DNA from: Lunularia cruciata
Taxonomy: Eukaryota > Streptophyta > Marchantiopsida > Lunulariales > Lunulariaceae
Assembly (NCBI GenBank): GCA_948567375.1
Contig: OX419757.1
Location: 66,967,836 to 67,031,835 of the forward strand
Direction of reading: 5' to 3'
Length of the DNA stretch: 64,000 nt
Part shown: piece after piece, positions 26,752-38,390 of the stretch
Layout of the letters: each line of letters begins with the position of its first letter
Position numbering within the stretch: position 1 is the stretch's first letter
The notes under the pieces: model-generated
What the model saw: only the letters and a program-made list of their open reading frames with translations
What the model was told of the DNA's origin: nothing
Database searches by the model: none
Program-made: the position numbers and the translations under genes

Positions 26752-26810
26752 GATGCATTGATGGGGTCTTCCCATCCTTTTTGTGTTCTATGAGATCGGC
26801 TTTCTTGTGT
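26752..26810 (-). mobile_element. SINE-like short repeat, truncated copy
   Basis: This 59-bp unit lies between perfect 10-bp duplications CATTACAAGT (26742-26751 and 26811-26820). Its reverse complement carries the family's AAGGATGGGAAGACCCCATC core. The GGGGCTAAGCCCC end is missing. Confidence 0.7.
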
Positions 26811-27188
26811 CATTACAAGTCCCTGCCTGATTTGTTTGACGCCTACTCTAGACAAAAGTAGTGGGCCTCCCGAATGCCAATTTTGTTGGATGAGCAATTT
26901 TGAAGGAAGCGCCACTTGGTTCAGTACTCGAGAACTTAGTCGTGCTCCATAAATTCCAGTTTGTGTTGTTAATTCATCTTGTTTGTTTGTTGGCGCGTGT
27001 GGTCACTACCCTTTGTATTTTATAGCAAGGGCAAAATATGTCACATGACGAAGTACCGTGGACAAAATTACGATCATGCCATTTCACTTTTAACTGATGC
27101 TAAAAGCTCGATGCAAAACAAAACGCATAGAAGTTTCATGAACATAGACTCAATTGTAAAAACATACGGTTTTGCTTTCCAAACCTTA

Positions 27189-27207
27189 CCCCCCCCCCCC
27201 CCCCCCC
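27189..27207 (+). repeat. Homopolymer run of 19 C
   Basis: Nineteen consecutive C residues directly upstream of a GC-richer patch. It may be unstable and may be length-polymorphic or a sequencing artefact. Confidence 0.9.
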
Positions 27208-27710
27208 TGATCTCCTACCCCTTATAGAACGCAGTCAACTGGAGCAGAAGGACACACCTCTTCAGGCACCGTCGCATTCTCCGTCAATTGCCGACAAATC
27301 CCCGGTCCCACCCGTGATGTCGAAAGCGGCCCACTGCACGAGCGAGGAAGCAGCAGAGTTAGTTCCTGCCATCCCCGTCCAGCGTAGTTTCAGAGCCCCT
27401 TTTTCCTTCCTTTCCCTTCACTTCCCTTGCGTGTGCCTTCCGTAATGTTTTTCTACGCACTGCCGCGCATCCCCTCTATTGTACGACACACGCGGGTGCT
27501 GTTCTTTCTCCGTTCCCATGACCATAATAAGGTCGCTGAGTTTACTCAGCGGCCCTATCAGGGTCAATGGGACTTCTCCGTTATCACCCACATCCTCATG
27601 CTCTCAATCGAGCAAGAAGATTAAAAGCCACCGTGTCGGTAATCATTTCCATCTTCCAAGACGTGCTACCACCGGTACTAAGTTCTATGCTACCCGCAGT
27701 AGAACCCCGG

Positions 27711-27778
27711 CTTGATGGGATCTTCCCATCTTTGTCCGTTATCCTCTGCTCTGCGCGTCGCCGTTTCACCTACTGGAG
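27711..27778 (-). mobile_element. SINE-like short repeat, diverged copy
   Basis: The reverse complement reads GGCGACGCGCAGAG, then AAGATGGGAAGATCCCATCAAGC, the head and core of the short-repeat family. No clear target duplication is visible, and the 3' hairpin end is absent. Confidence 0.5.
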
Positions 27779-29630
27779 AACCACAGACGCTGAATATGCT
27801 ACCATGGTTTTCGTTTCCCTGATTGGTTGACTTGTTGCCTAGGTCCTTCTACAAGTTCTTGCGGGGTCCAGTTAAGTGAATTTCTGCCCGTCTCAGGAAA
27901 CTCAAGGCGAAAGTTGGTCTGCGCACACAATCTGGCACCATGATCGCACGCTAGATTTGGAACGAGTTTTCTCTCCTACACGACCCACAGAGCTTTGGCT
28001 CATCCGCTGCTTTGTTCTCTGTCTCTCGGGGGCTGCGTGCGCTCTACTTTCTTCGTTCCGCGTCGCAGCCATCGCCTTTTTGACTAACTGAATAACCATC
28101 TACTTGCGGACCGACGTCTCCTCCGTCAAGAATGCCCGTAAGTCCTGATCAGGCCCAGTGATGAGGACTTACGGTTACGACTGAGATTCAAATCCTCATT
28201 AGTATGAGCAGACCTCCTCGCTTATTTAATTGGCAGATTTGAAGGTAGATTTGAGGTCAAATAAATCATGCTGTAATGTACCTTCTCTTTAGTACATCAA
28301 TTTCTTTACGAACTTTTTGCCTTTGGCCAATCTGCCAGTAGTGGAAGTCTCATTTTGAGAAAATGACTAGAAAATTGTTGAAAAAGTTGCACATTATTTA
28401 AAAATTTTGATAAGCAAGTATTTGTTGATAATCTTGACTTGCCATTTATGTGATGGAAGGTCCTTGAAATATATTTTCTTTAGTAAGCTATGTTGTTATC
28501 GGACTTGCAACATATGTTACGAGATTAATGATGCAAGGAAGATATTTTACATTGTGAAGTAGGGTTTCTGAAGGTGCAAGGCCATAAAACACACTAAAAA
28601 AGGCATATACCTTCATGTGATAATTTTCTTTTACTGGACACAGATTTGTGAAGTAAGTAAATCAATATATTCAATAATCTTAGTGCTTTATTATAACGAA
28701 TTTTCTAGAATATCATATATCTCTAAGTAATATGATGGAATACTACACTTATCATTAAAGAAAAATACTATACTGAGAGGAATTTGCAGAATATTAAAGA
28801 TGATCTTAATCTCCTTGAAACTACTAATTTGACAATTGAGATACTAGACACATTTCCATGTTGGTTGGAAGAACTAAACCAACGTGTAGCTTGTGTAACA
28901 AACCATCGTGTGCTTGTTTTGAACTAAATTTTTTTTAACTTTTTTAACAAACTAGTAATGTTAATACCACAGTGGTGAACATCAGATTTATCCAATCAAT
29001 ACAATATATGTGTAACTTCTCTCTCATTAAATTATGATTTTAAAATATAAATCGAATTTCACCTACTAGTCTACGAACAAAGACTAAATTACCATATATT
29101 GAGTTAAGACAACTGAAACAATTTGATCGCTTCCTTTACGGTGATTTTAATTTTAAATTTTAGGTTATTCATTCTTTTCTTTTAGGCTATAAATATAATA
29201 CTGGGTAATTTTCAAAACTCATCTATTGATTGAATATTTAAATAAAAATTGAATTTTAGCAAATTAAATAACACAATCACTTCAATTTTTACAGAAATTC
29301 ATCTATAATATAAAAACACATATGATATCTCTTCTCAAAATATATTAGAATGATCATCTACCTTTAATTTTTTAAGTAAGTCTTCAAAGTCATAAATTGC
29401 CAATTTTTTATGCCACTAATCATTAGTTTTGTATCAATTTTAGTTCATTTTGTCACCCTGAATGAAGGACACTTAGTATAATATGCTTGGCAAACGGTTG
29501 TGGAGATGGTTTATAATTTTATGCTCAATCTGGTGCAAATATGAACTAGTATTATATAACATTCTTGTTCTTATTGATTCTCAAATAATTTTAAAATCAT
29601 GTAAAAAACTATGGAATAGTTGAATGATTG

Positions 29631-29685
<55 letters not shown>

Positions 29686-30189
29686 CTCTTCATTAATATT
29701 TCTAATTCTTTGAACTTACATATTTGAACATGAATATGAATTTTTCACTCCATTAGCATTTGAATAATTTATCTATATTAATATACCTAATGTAGATTAT
29801 TTTGATTACTTACCAAATAATTATATAATATGCTACATTTTCTCTCAATGGTTTTAGTGAAATATAAGTGAATATCTTGATATTTTTTATTTTTCCTTAA
29901 AATTTTAAATAGAAAAATTATTTTTGAATGTTATAAATAATAAGGCTTATATTGATATCAAATATAGGGACATTGTATTTTATTAAATTTTAATAAAAAA
30001 AACCTAATTGGGGATTATATGACAATTTCTGGTTCGATTATGTTTTAAACACTAATTCTTAATCATGTGATAATTTTAGGTATGTAAGTGGAGTAGATAC
30101 ATCCACAACCCATAATAATTATAGTTTTTTGCAAGGTTGAACTTAGATATGTTGTAGATTGAATATGATGTAGTGGAAGATATATCTCC
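27779..30189. other. No recognisable gene; AT-rich
   Basis: GC-rich to about 28140, then strongly AT-rich. It contains an AT microsatellite. The right part may belong to the 5' non-coding end of the decayed hAT element, whose terminus I cannot locate. Confidence 0.4.
29633..29681 (+). repeat. (AT)n microsatellite
   Basis: Uninterrupted AT dinucleotides over 49 bp. Confidence 0.95.
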
Positions 30190-31050
30190 CCAAAGTTGAT
30201 GACAACAATATTGATAGTGACCAAACAAATGTCATTGAAGAAGAGGCTAAAGATATCAGCATTCAAAAGAAAGGACGGTCTAACCCCACAATCCGGACCT
30301 TTTTCACCAATCGCAACTAAGTGCAAACATTACAATATCCTCTAATATCACAAGAAGAGTGAACAAGTCATCACTCACGTGAAGAGATGTCTACTGTTCC
30401 TTAACCAGATAAAGAATATTAATCTTGAATACCAACTTGATTGGTACAAATTGAGAAAGAGATTCAAGGACATAGAAGGGACCACCACAAAGAGTTATAG
30501 ATTTTCCACTAGTTCATAATCCTCCGCCCATGCTTCTTGCCACTAGTTGCTTCTTGTTCTCATAGCAACATGCGCCAATTCTCCATTGTAAAGCTAACAA
30601 AATTAAACAAAGTTCATTATACAAAAACATTGCACTTCGCTACTACATCATCAGAATTTCCTTCAAGAGGATTGAGGAGGGTTATCTATTGACAATATTT
30701 CAGATATGTCAATTAGATATCAAGCTTCCAGATCGACAACTCTTGGCAAGCAATTTGTTGGAATTCTTGTTATACCATTACGAAGAAGAGGATTGATAAA
30801 CATCTAGCCCTTCTTGACAATAAAATCATTGTCAAATGTGTCTAATGATCCCATTGTACACTACATGGTGACACTTGCATCATTCATTGTACTCTTGGAG
30901 TATTTCACCACAAGAGAGCAATCATACAATGTTGATTGGATTACCAATGATATTTAATGAATGTTGAATAATATCAAATCTGTAACAATATGGAGTTTAG
31001 TGACGAAGTTAGTCGGGCTTACGAAGTAGAGAATAAGCCAAAATAGCCTA

Positions 31051-31272
31051 GAATATTCTAGAAGCAGCTAAGAAGCTTCTTAGGAAGCTTCCCAACTAGT
31101 TAACTTGCGCCCTAAGCAGGTAGCTTCTAGAAGGAAGCTTCTAGAAGCTTCTAACTAGCTTAGCTTGCACGCCAAGTAGGCGGCTTCTAGAAGGAAGCTT
31201 CTTGAGAAGCTTCCTAGTTAACTTGACTTGCACTCCAAGAAAGCGGCTCAAGGAAGCTTCTTGAGAAGCTTC
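31051..31272 (+). promoter_or_regulatory. Array of heat-shock-element-like sites in U3
   Basis: Heat-shock factors bind alternating GAA/TTC units on a 5-bp phase. Here GAATATTCTAGAA (31051-31063) has three phased units. GAAGCTTCTAGAAGCTTC (31134-31151) has four perfectly phased units and is preceded by TTCTAGAA (31125-31132). Paired GAAGCTTC dyads also occur at 31072-31091, 31194-31213 and 31253-31272. The last ends 20 bp before the TATA box. The array is duplicated in the 3' LTR (36258-36479). The sequence pattern is direct; heat induction is inferred. Confidence 0.7.
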
Positions 31273-31291
31273 AAAGGTCTTGTATGCTACC

Positions 31292-31299
31292 TATAAATA
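31292..31299 (+). promoter_or_regulatory. LTR TATA box
   Basis: TATAAATA, positioned just downstream of the GAA/TTC array and about 100 bp before the LTR end. The same block is recognisable in the decayed family-1 LTRs. Confidence 0.75.
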
Positions 31300-31404
31300 C
31301 CAAGGCCAAAGCTCATGCTAGGCATTCGGAGTTTTCCCTCATTCAAGTGTCCCAATGTGAGTTTCCATTCTCCTATTTCTCTCCTCGGTTTTGGTCTTTT
31401 ACAT

Positions 31405-31416
31405 TGGTATCAGAGC
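31405..31416 (+). other. Primer binding site for tRNA-iMet
   Basis: TGGTATCAGAGC is complementary to the 3' end of plant initiator tRNA-Met and starts two bases after the 5' LTR. Confidence 0.95.
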
Positions 31417-31674
31417 AGGAATGGGATGGATGGAATTTATGGACCACCAAATCCACTTCCGCCAAACCATTGGGACTTTCATGTCCAGATATTACCAAAG
31501 CATCGTTTCACACAATTCATCACCTCACGCTTTGGGCAGGACTTTCTACATATGATCACCGTGTCAGAGGAACCCTTGATACTTCCAGTTGTAACTTATG
31601 GAGAACGGTGGACGTGTTGTATCTATGTGTTAATCAACTAGATAAATTAAGAGTAGTGGAATAGAGTAGTAGCG

Positions 31675-32574
31675 ATGGCGGCAATACCGGATGTTATCCT
31701 TGCAATGCAACAACAAATCGAGCATCTTACTCGATTGTTGGATGAACGAGACCAACAACGACGAGAACAGATAGACAGAGCGCCAGTTCGAGATGGAGAA
31801 GATCGCATTCGATTTCCGAAATCCAAGGTGTTTGAAGGCAAGAATCTTCCAGGCATAGTGGAGAATTTTGTGTTTGACTGTGAACGTTACTTTGAAGCCA
31901 CCAATCTTCAAGACGAGCGGAAACAAATTCTCTTGGCTTCTAGCCAGTTGGATGGTGTGGCAAAACTTTGGTGGCGATTCCGAGTAGAAAGAGCTGAACG
32001 ACAAATTGTTACACCGATTTTGACATGGGCAGAATTCAAGGATGCAATACTTGGTCGATTTCAGACTATAAATGCCACCCGAGCTGCACGAGATAAATTG
32101 GCGGAGTTGAGGCAGATTGGCTCAGTGAGAAGCTACATCACACAAGTTTAGAATATCATCATGCAAATTCTAGATATCCAAGAAGGTGAAGTTCTGGATC
32201 GATTTGTGCGAGGATTGAAGTCACGAACCAGATTGGAGGTGACCATGCGAGAGCCACAGAACGTAGAAGAAGCCATGCAATTGGCTGAGCGTTTTGATTC
32301 CTTAGTTGCCACAACTTGGTCTCGACCTCGACCTACACAAAACCTACCCGTACCACGAGTGGAAGAACCTGTACCAATGGAGATTGATGCTATCCAACGA
32401 AGACCACTTGGCACAGCAGATAGAGAAAGATTACGACAAAATGGAGGTTGTTTTTATTGTCGCCAGTTGGGGCATCGCATTGCTGAATGTCCACTCAAGA
32501 ATGGACGACCTCGACAAGTTGCCCAAGTGGAGGTTGTGGAGCGGAATGATCCGGGAAACGAGGAATCCCAGTAG
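31675..32574 (+). pseudogene. gag: gag, interrupted by one TAG stop
   Basis: The ATG at 31675 opens a frame that, apart from TAG at 32149-32151, runs to TAG at 32572, about 300 codons. It encodes the structural protein that forms the cytoplasmic particle. A coiled N-terminal part is followed by the capsid-like retrotransposon gag region (ENFVFDCERYF, KLWWRF, ELRQIGSVRSYI, DRFVRGLKSRTRLEVTM). Near the C-terminus is a CCHC zinc knuckle, CFYCRQLGHRIAEC (32449-32490). The decayed copy at 9566-9853 has Gln where the stop falls here, so the stop looks like a CAG-to-TAG transition. The pol frame lies one base back. Confidence 0.9.
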
Positions 32575-32600
32575 GAGATTTCGAGCCACCTACTGGGAGC

Positions 32601-35600
32601 TTGATTAGTTCTAATGGGATTGAAGGCTCGACCTATGCAAGTTTGCTTCACTTGCAAGGTATGATATCTAATCGGGGTTGTAGAATTTTGGTTGATTCTG
32701 GAAGTTCAGAGAATTGCATGTCTATGCAAGTAGCAAAGGAATTTGGTATTCCTATCAAGCCAGTGATTGGAAGTAGTTTGATGATGGCGGATGGTAGAAA
32801 GGGTTCTGCATTTCGCACCTTGCATCCCGTTACCTTCAAGATTGGGAAGGAGTATTTGGAGTGTATGAGGTTTGTAGTGGCACCTCTACACTATGATATC
32901 ATTCTAGGTCTACCTTGGCTTGAATGTCATAAGGTTCAATTTGATTGGACCCGACACCAAATTCAAGTACAACACCAAGGTAGGAATTTCCGATTAGGTT
33001 GGCTGGCACCTCTGAGTAAGACACCTAAGAATAGTCAGTCCCAAGATGGGAAGTTTGTCGAGAAGGTAGCCATAGAGCGAATCTGGAAGGGAGATGAGTC
33101 CCAAGATGGGAAGTTTGCCAGGAAGGCAACCATGGAGCAAGCTTGGAAGAGAGATGAGTCCCTAGAAGGGAAGTTTGTGAATGAAGCAGCCATAGAGCAA
33201 GCTTTGGAGGACGATAAGTCTGTATTCGCGGTGTGGATCAAGCCGATTGCACAAGAACAATCTGAGGAGGGCCAAGTGCCGCATCAAGCAATGGTTGATC
33301 GGATAGTTCAGGAGTTTGCAGATGTGTTTCCGGATGATCTGCCAAAGGGATTACCCTCTGATCGAGGTATGCCCTTCAAGATCAAGTTATTGCCAAGGAG
33401 TACTCCAGTGAGTAGACCAATCTATCGGCTCTCACCAAAGGAGTTGGAGGAGTTGCGAACAACACTTACAGAGTTGTTGGAGAAGGATTTCATACGACAT
33501 AGTACCTCTCCGTGGGGAGCACCGGTACTATTTGTTCCAAAGAAGGATGGAGGACTTCGTTTCTGTATTGATTACCGTGGGCTCAATAAGCAAACCGTGA
33601 AGAATGCATATCCCTTGCCTCGGATCGATGACCTGCTTGATCAACTAAGTGGAGCACGCTACTTTTCCAAGCTGGATCTTCGTAGCGGCTATTGGCAAAT
33701 TCCTATTGAAGGAGAGGACGTGCAGAAGACTGCTTTTCGCACAAGGTATGGACATTTTGAGTGGAGAGTTCTACCTTTCGGACTCACTAATGCTCCAGCA
33801 GTCTTCATGGATCAGATGCATCGAGTGTTGGAGGGATTATTGGATTGGTCCGTGGTGGTGTTCTTAGATGATATCTTAATCTATAGCAGGACAGAGGCAG
33901 AACATGTGAATCATGTGCGAGAAGTCTAAGACGACTACGACAGTGGAAATTTTATTGCAAGAAGTCAAAGTGTGCTTTTTGGCAGAAGGAGGTTACCTTC
34001 TTGGGTCATAAGATCTCATCAGAGGGGATCAAGATGGAAGAAGAGAAGATCAAGGCCATTACTGATTGGCCTACCCCGAAGGATGCTACAGAAGTACGAG
34101 CATTCAATGGACTGGCCAGTTTTTACCGACGGTTCATCCACTATTATGCTCACGTGGCTGCACCATTGATTGACCTCTTGGGAAAGAACTCGAGCTTCCA
34201 GTGGACCACCAAGCATGAAGAAGCATTCCAGAAGTTAAAGCATATGGTGTCTTCAAGACCTATTCTTCAACCATATGATCCTCAACTACCTTGTGTGGTT
34301 GATTTTGATGCTTCTAACTTTGCAATTGGAGCTCTGTTGCAACAAGAATTTCCAGATGGACTACATCCGATTGCCTTTGTGTCTCGCCAACTAAATACAG
34401 CGGAAAGAAATTACTCTGATCGAGATCGAGAACAACTTGCAATGGTATATGCCACCAAGGTATGGAGGCATTATCTCTTGGGGAAACAAGTGATCATGCG
34501 AACTGATCACAAGCCATTGTTGCAGACCTTACACTTGGAGCACATGAAGAGCCGGCATCATCGATGGGAAGAGCAACTCCAATTGTTTGACATCAAACTT
34601 GAGTACAAACCAGGTCGGTTCCATGTCATTCCCGATGCTCTATCACGACGACCTGATTTGAAGGATCTTCCTTTCATCACGGCGGCAATTACAACGCTGT
34701 CCATTGACCCTAAGGTCCACAATGAGTTTCAATCAGCTCTACGACAAGATCCCTTCTTCCAAATGGTACACGGTCGTCTGACAGCATCCGACAAGGAGTA
34801 CAACACCTTCTCCTTCAAGGAAGGCCTTTTATTCCATGCAGACCAGATCTATGTTCCAGCCAAAGGTGATCTTCGACTTGTGCGCCTTCAAGAAGCCCAT
34901 GATTTACCAATAGCTGGTCACATGGGAGTGGACAAGACCTTGGGCACCCTCCAACGCCAATGGTGGTGGCCCAACATGACACAAGATGTTCGAGACTTTG
35001 TCCGATCATGTGAGAGTTGCCAACGGAACAAGGCCAGCAACCAGAAGCCGAGTGGACTCCTTCAACCACTCGCCATTCCATCCGCTCGTTGGGAGCATGT
35101 GAGCTTGGATCTCATCACATCCTTGCCAAAGACAAAACAAGGACACACCGCCATCGTGGTGTTTGTGGATAAGCTTAGTAAGCAAATCCACTTGGCACCA
35201 ACTTGTGATACCGTGGATGCTCCAACCTTAGCACAAATCTACTTTGACAATGTCTTCAAGCATCATGGCATGCCACGCGTACTCATCTCCGACCGTGATC
35301 CTTGCTTTACCGGGAAGTTTTGGCAAGCACTCTTTCAGATACTCGGCACCAAGCTTGCTTTGTCCACGGCCTATCATCCTCAAACTGATGGACAAACTGA
35401 ACGCGCCAATCGTACATTGGAGGATATGTTGCGGGCCTTTGTCAATGTCCACCATACCAACTGGGATGAATGTCTTGCAGCTGCAGAATTTGCCTACAAC
35501 AACTCCAAACAGGCAAGCACTGGATTTTCTCCCTTCTTTCTCAATTTTGGCCAAGATCCGCTTGTTCCAGATTCTCTTCTTGCTCCCCCTCCCTCTTAGG

Positions 35601-36253
35601 TTCCTCATACTTCTACATTCTTGACCACTATATCCCGCTCTCTCCAACAAGCCAAGTCTCACCTCCTTGTTGCTCAGAATCGCCAAAAACAATATGCAGA
35701 CCATCATCGTCGTGATCTCACCTTTGAAGTTGGTGATAAAGTCATGCTATCCTCTAGTAACCTCCCTCTCCCACTTGATACCCAAGTTCGTAATTGGATA
35801 GGACCCTTTGATATCACCCATATTATCTCTCCTGTTGCTTATCGTCTTGCCTTACCTTGTCACATGCGTATCCATCCTGTCTTTCATGTTTCCAAGTTGA
35901 AACCCTTTGTTCCTAACCCTTCTTCCTTTTCCTCTCGAGTCCAACCTCCCCCTCTTCCTATCCCTATCAATGATCATGAGGAGTACAAAGTTGATCGTAT
36001 CCTTGCGCGTCGCCATATTCAACGAGGCCGTCGCCAACACACGGAGTACAAGGTCCTTTGGAAAGGATATCCCCTTCATGATGCCACATGGGAACCTCTT
36101 TCTCACCTCCAGAATGCACAGATGGCCATCAAGGAATTTGAAGCTTCACTGGCGACGAGGACGTCACCAACTAGCGGCGGGGGAATATGTAACAATATGG
36201 AGTTTAGTGACGAAGTTAGTCGGGCTTACGAAGTAGAGAATAAGCCAAAATAG
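32601..36253 (+). pseudogene. pol: pol polyprotein: PR-RT-RNase H-integrase-chromodomain, broken
   Basis: Aspartic protease has its DSGS site near 32694. Reverse transcriptase contains [16 protein letters not shown] and the FLDD catalytic motif (33861-33872). RNase H begins around VDFDASNFAIGALL (34299). Integrase has an HHCC finger (about 34890-35020, ending CESC) and DDE residues (LDLITSLP; SDRD at 35287-35298; QTERANRTLED about 35395). A C-terminal chromodomain (about 35980-36150, EYKVLWKGYP, ATWEPLSHL) defines it as a chromovirus. One base is missing near 33925, and TAG at 35597-35599 stands where Gln is expected. The frame reads 66 bp into the 3' LTR. The true start lies upstream of 32601 in a frame overlapping gag. 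Confidence 0.9.
36176..36187 (+). other. Polypurine tract
   Basis: GGCGGGGGAATA immediately before the 3' LTR, the expected place for plus-strand priming. Confidence 0.75.
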
Positions 36254-36610
36254 CCTAGAATATTCTAGAAGCATCTAAGGAGCTTCTTAGGAAGCTTCCC
36301 AACTAGTTAACTTGCGCCCTAAGCAGGTAGCTTCTAGAAGGAAGCTTCTAGAAGCTTCTAACTAGCTTAGCTTGCACGCCAAGTAGGCGGCTTCTAGAAG
36401 GAAGCTTCTTGAGAAGCTTCCTAGTTAACTTGACTTGCACTCCAAGAAAGCGGCTCAAGGAAGCTTCTTGAGAAGCTTCAAAGGTCTTGTATGCTACCTA
36501 TAAATACCAAGGCCAAAGCTCATGCTAGGCATTCGGAGTTTTCCCTCATTCAAGTGTCCCAATGTGAGTTTCCATTCTCCTATTTCTCTCCTCGGTTTCG
36601 GTCTTTTACA
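36188..36610 (+). repeat. 3' LTR
   Basis: A 423-bp copy with three substitutions from the 5' LTR. It carries the same GAA/TTC array (36258-36479) and TATAAATA (36499-36506). The array faces the hAT remnant, and the gene side of the window lies further downstream. Confidence 0.95.
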
Positions 36611-37000
36611 AAATCTGTCACACGTGGAGCTCACACTAACTCCATGATCACCAACAAGGCCGCTTAGAAGTTGTTGGGCTAGAAGTTTCCAACCAAGTTC
36701 TTCTACAGATGTGTTTCTCATATGCTCCATTTTTTGGTCAAAAATATCTTTGCAACAAAGAAAACTATTTGTTTTGATATCTACTACACTTTACTAACAA
36801 TTGCAAAGAAATTGTGAGTTTCTTCCATAACCATCATGCCGTCAAGGCAAGACTGAATCATGAGCAAGAGTAGAAGAAGATGAAGCGCTTAATAGCACTG
36901 GCTTCGACTCGTTGGGGAATGATTGAGCGGTGCTTTCAGCAACTGCTTAAATTAGACACAATCATCAATGCATTCATGAAAAAACTAGACTCCATCTTTG

Positions 37001-37577
37001 TGTAATATTCCAAGGACAAGAGAACTCTCCAAGAGAGGTACAAGAGAGAGAGAAAACAAGCTTCACACTCAACACTCTGATGCCTCAAAGGAGCACCTTC
37101 TCTTTATTATATAACAAAGAGGATCACTCAAAGGAAGCTCCACCCTTGGATCAGATACATGGATTGGTGACATATCAGCAAGTTCTGCCCTTAGATTAGT
37201 TGCTTGGATGGATGACCTGTTGGTTCTATTTGACTAGAGGGAATCTTTATGGAATCTTATTGTAGGAAGCTCAAAATCATGTGGGTGAGGTACCATTGGA
37301 AAGCTCTCAATGAGACAAACTTTGGGGAGAAAAGGCAAGCCTTTCTGTTCCAAAGGGAAACACTTGTACTATTTTTGAGGCCTAATTCATCCATTTAGGC
37401 CCCCAAAATTGACTTTGAAGTTTTTAGGCTATTTTTGACTTTTGCACTATTAGTAAAAGTACTTGTTTGGTGACAACTCTATTTGATCTAGCTAGCACAT
37501 CATAAACCGTAAACTCTTTAAGATGTTACCAAGCCAATTTTCACCTCTAGATAATATATCTAGCTATTGGTATTACA
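37001..37577 (-). mobile_element. Family-2 solo LTR, copy 5
   Basis: This 577-bp block starts TGTAATATTCCAAGG and ends GGTATTACA, between perfect CTTTG duplications (36996-37000 and 37578-37582). It is inserted in the hAT transposase remnant. By the TATA position its own orientation is minus. It is the best preserved family-2 copy here. Confidence 0.9.
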
Positions 37578-37880
37578 CTTTGGGAACACCAAACAAAAGG
37601 AACATAAATGGCATATTAAAGACATTGTAACAAATGACACTTTGTAGCCAACCTTAAGAAGGGAATAACAATATGTACTCCCATTGGATTTTATACTTCT
37701 AGAATGATCGAGCTCCTCTATCGCATGTATATCATATGTTATGCAAATTGTTGAATGATCTAAAGATGATTGAATGACTAATGGAATAGAATATTTGGTA
37801 AACTTGGTTGGTTATCAATTTGAAGTTTATGTAAGATGGTGGATATGGAGTGGCATACATTATCACCCCATGGTATTTTA

Positions 37881-38390
37881 GTGAGGGAATACAAAGAGAA
37901 TCAAGGGATCAATCAATCAGAGCTTCAAGACATGTTGGAACAATTTATTTATTCATTCACTTCAAATGACAAGGAGCTACCTAGTGAGGAGCGGAGAGAA
38001 GTTCTATATTACGCCAAGAGGAAGAAGAGTTTGAATATATTTAAGTTCCAAATGATGAGGTATACCAATGAGGGAATATAAAGAAAATCAAGAGATAATT
38101 CACTCAGAGCTTCACCACATGTTGGAACAATTCATTTACTCATTCTCTTCAAATGACAAGGAATTGACTATTGAGGAGCATAAAGAAGTTTTATATTAGG
38201 ATTTGATTGATTATCTCATTAATTCCAAGAGGGGAAGAGTTTGAATACATTTAAATTCCAATTGATGAAGAAAGGAAGCAAAGTGCAAGTTCTATATTAG
38301 GATTTGAGTGGTTATCTTAGTAATTATAAGAGGGAGAAGAGTTTGAATACATTTAAGTTCCAAACGATGAAGAAAGGAAGCAAATGCAAA
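37881..38390 (+). repeat. Tandem duplication within the hAT remnant
   Basis: TGAGGGAATA(C/T)AAAGA blocks recur at 37882 and 38069. GAAGAGTTTGAATA(T/C)ATTTAA(G/A)TTCC recurs near 38024, 38234 and 38336. The copies have diverged, so the duplication is old. Confidence 0.65.

Larger units (their letters stand above)
30981..31403 (+). repeat. 5' LTR
   Basis: Starts TGTAACAATATGG and ends GGTCTTTTACA, directly before the primer site. Relative to the 3' LTR it has one G/T and one A/G difference near 31066-31073 and one T/C near 31391. U3 contains a dense GAAGCTTC array, and TATAAATA lies at 31292-31299. Confidence 0.95.
30981..36610 (+). mobile_element. Young, nearly complete Ty3/gypsy chromovirus (family 1)
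   Basis: This 5630-bp LTR retrotransposon has 423-bp LTRs (30981-31403 and 36188-36610) that differ at three positions, TG...CA ends and a perfect 5-bp target duplication AAATC (30976-30980 and 36611-36615). It contains a tRNA-iMet primer site, gag with a CCHC knuckle, and pol in the order protease, RT, RNase H, integrase, chromodomain, which is the Ty3/gypsy chromovirus order. It integrated into the hAT transposase remnant. Coding is broken by an in-frame TAG in gag (32149), a one-base loss in pol (about 33925) and an in-frame TAG near the end of integrase (35597). This copy is therefore probably non-autonomous, although its LTRs look functional. Confidence 0.95.

Noticed and set aside
31284-31664. 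126- and 108-codon frames across the LTR end and leader of the chromovirus
   Set aside because: They start inside the LTR, cross the primer site and match no gag domain. The real gag starts at 31675.
35228-35707. 159-codon minus-strand frame
   Set aside because: It is antisense to integrase of the chromovirus and is explained by pol coding constraint.
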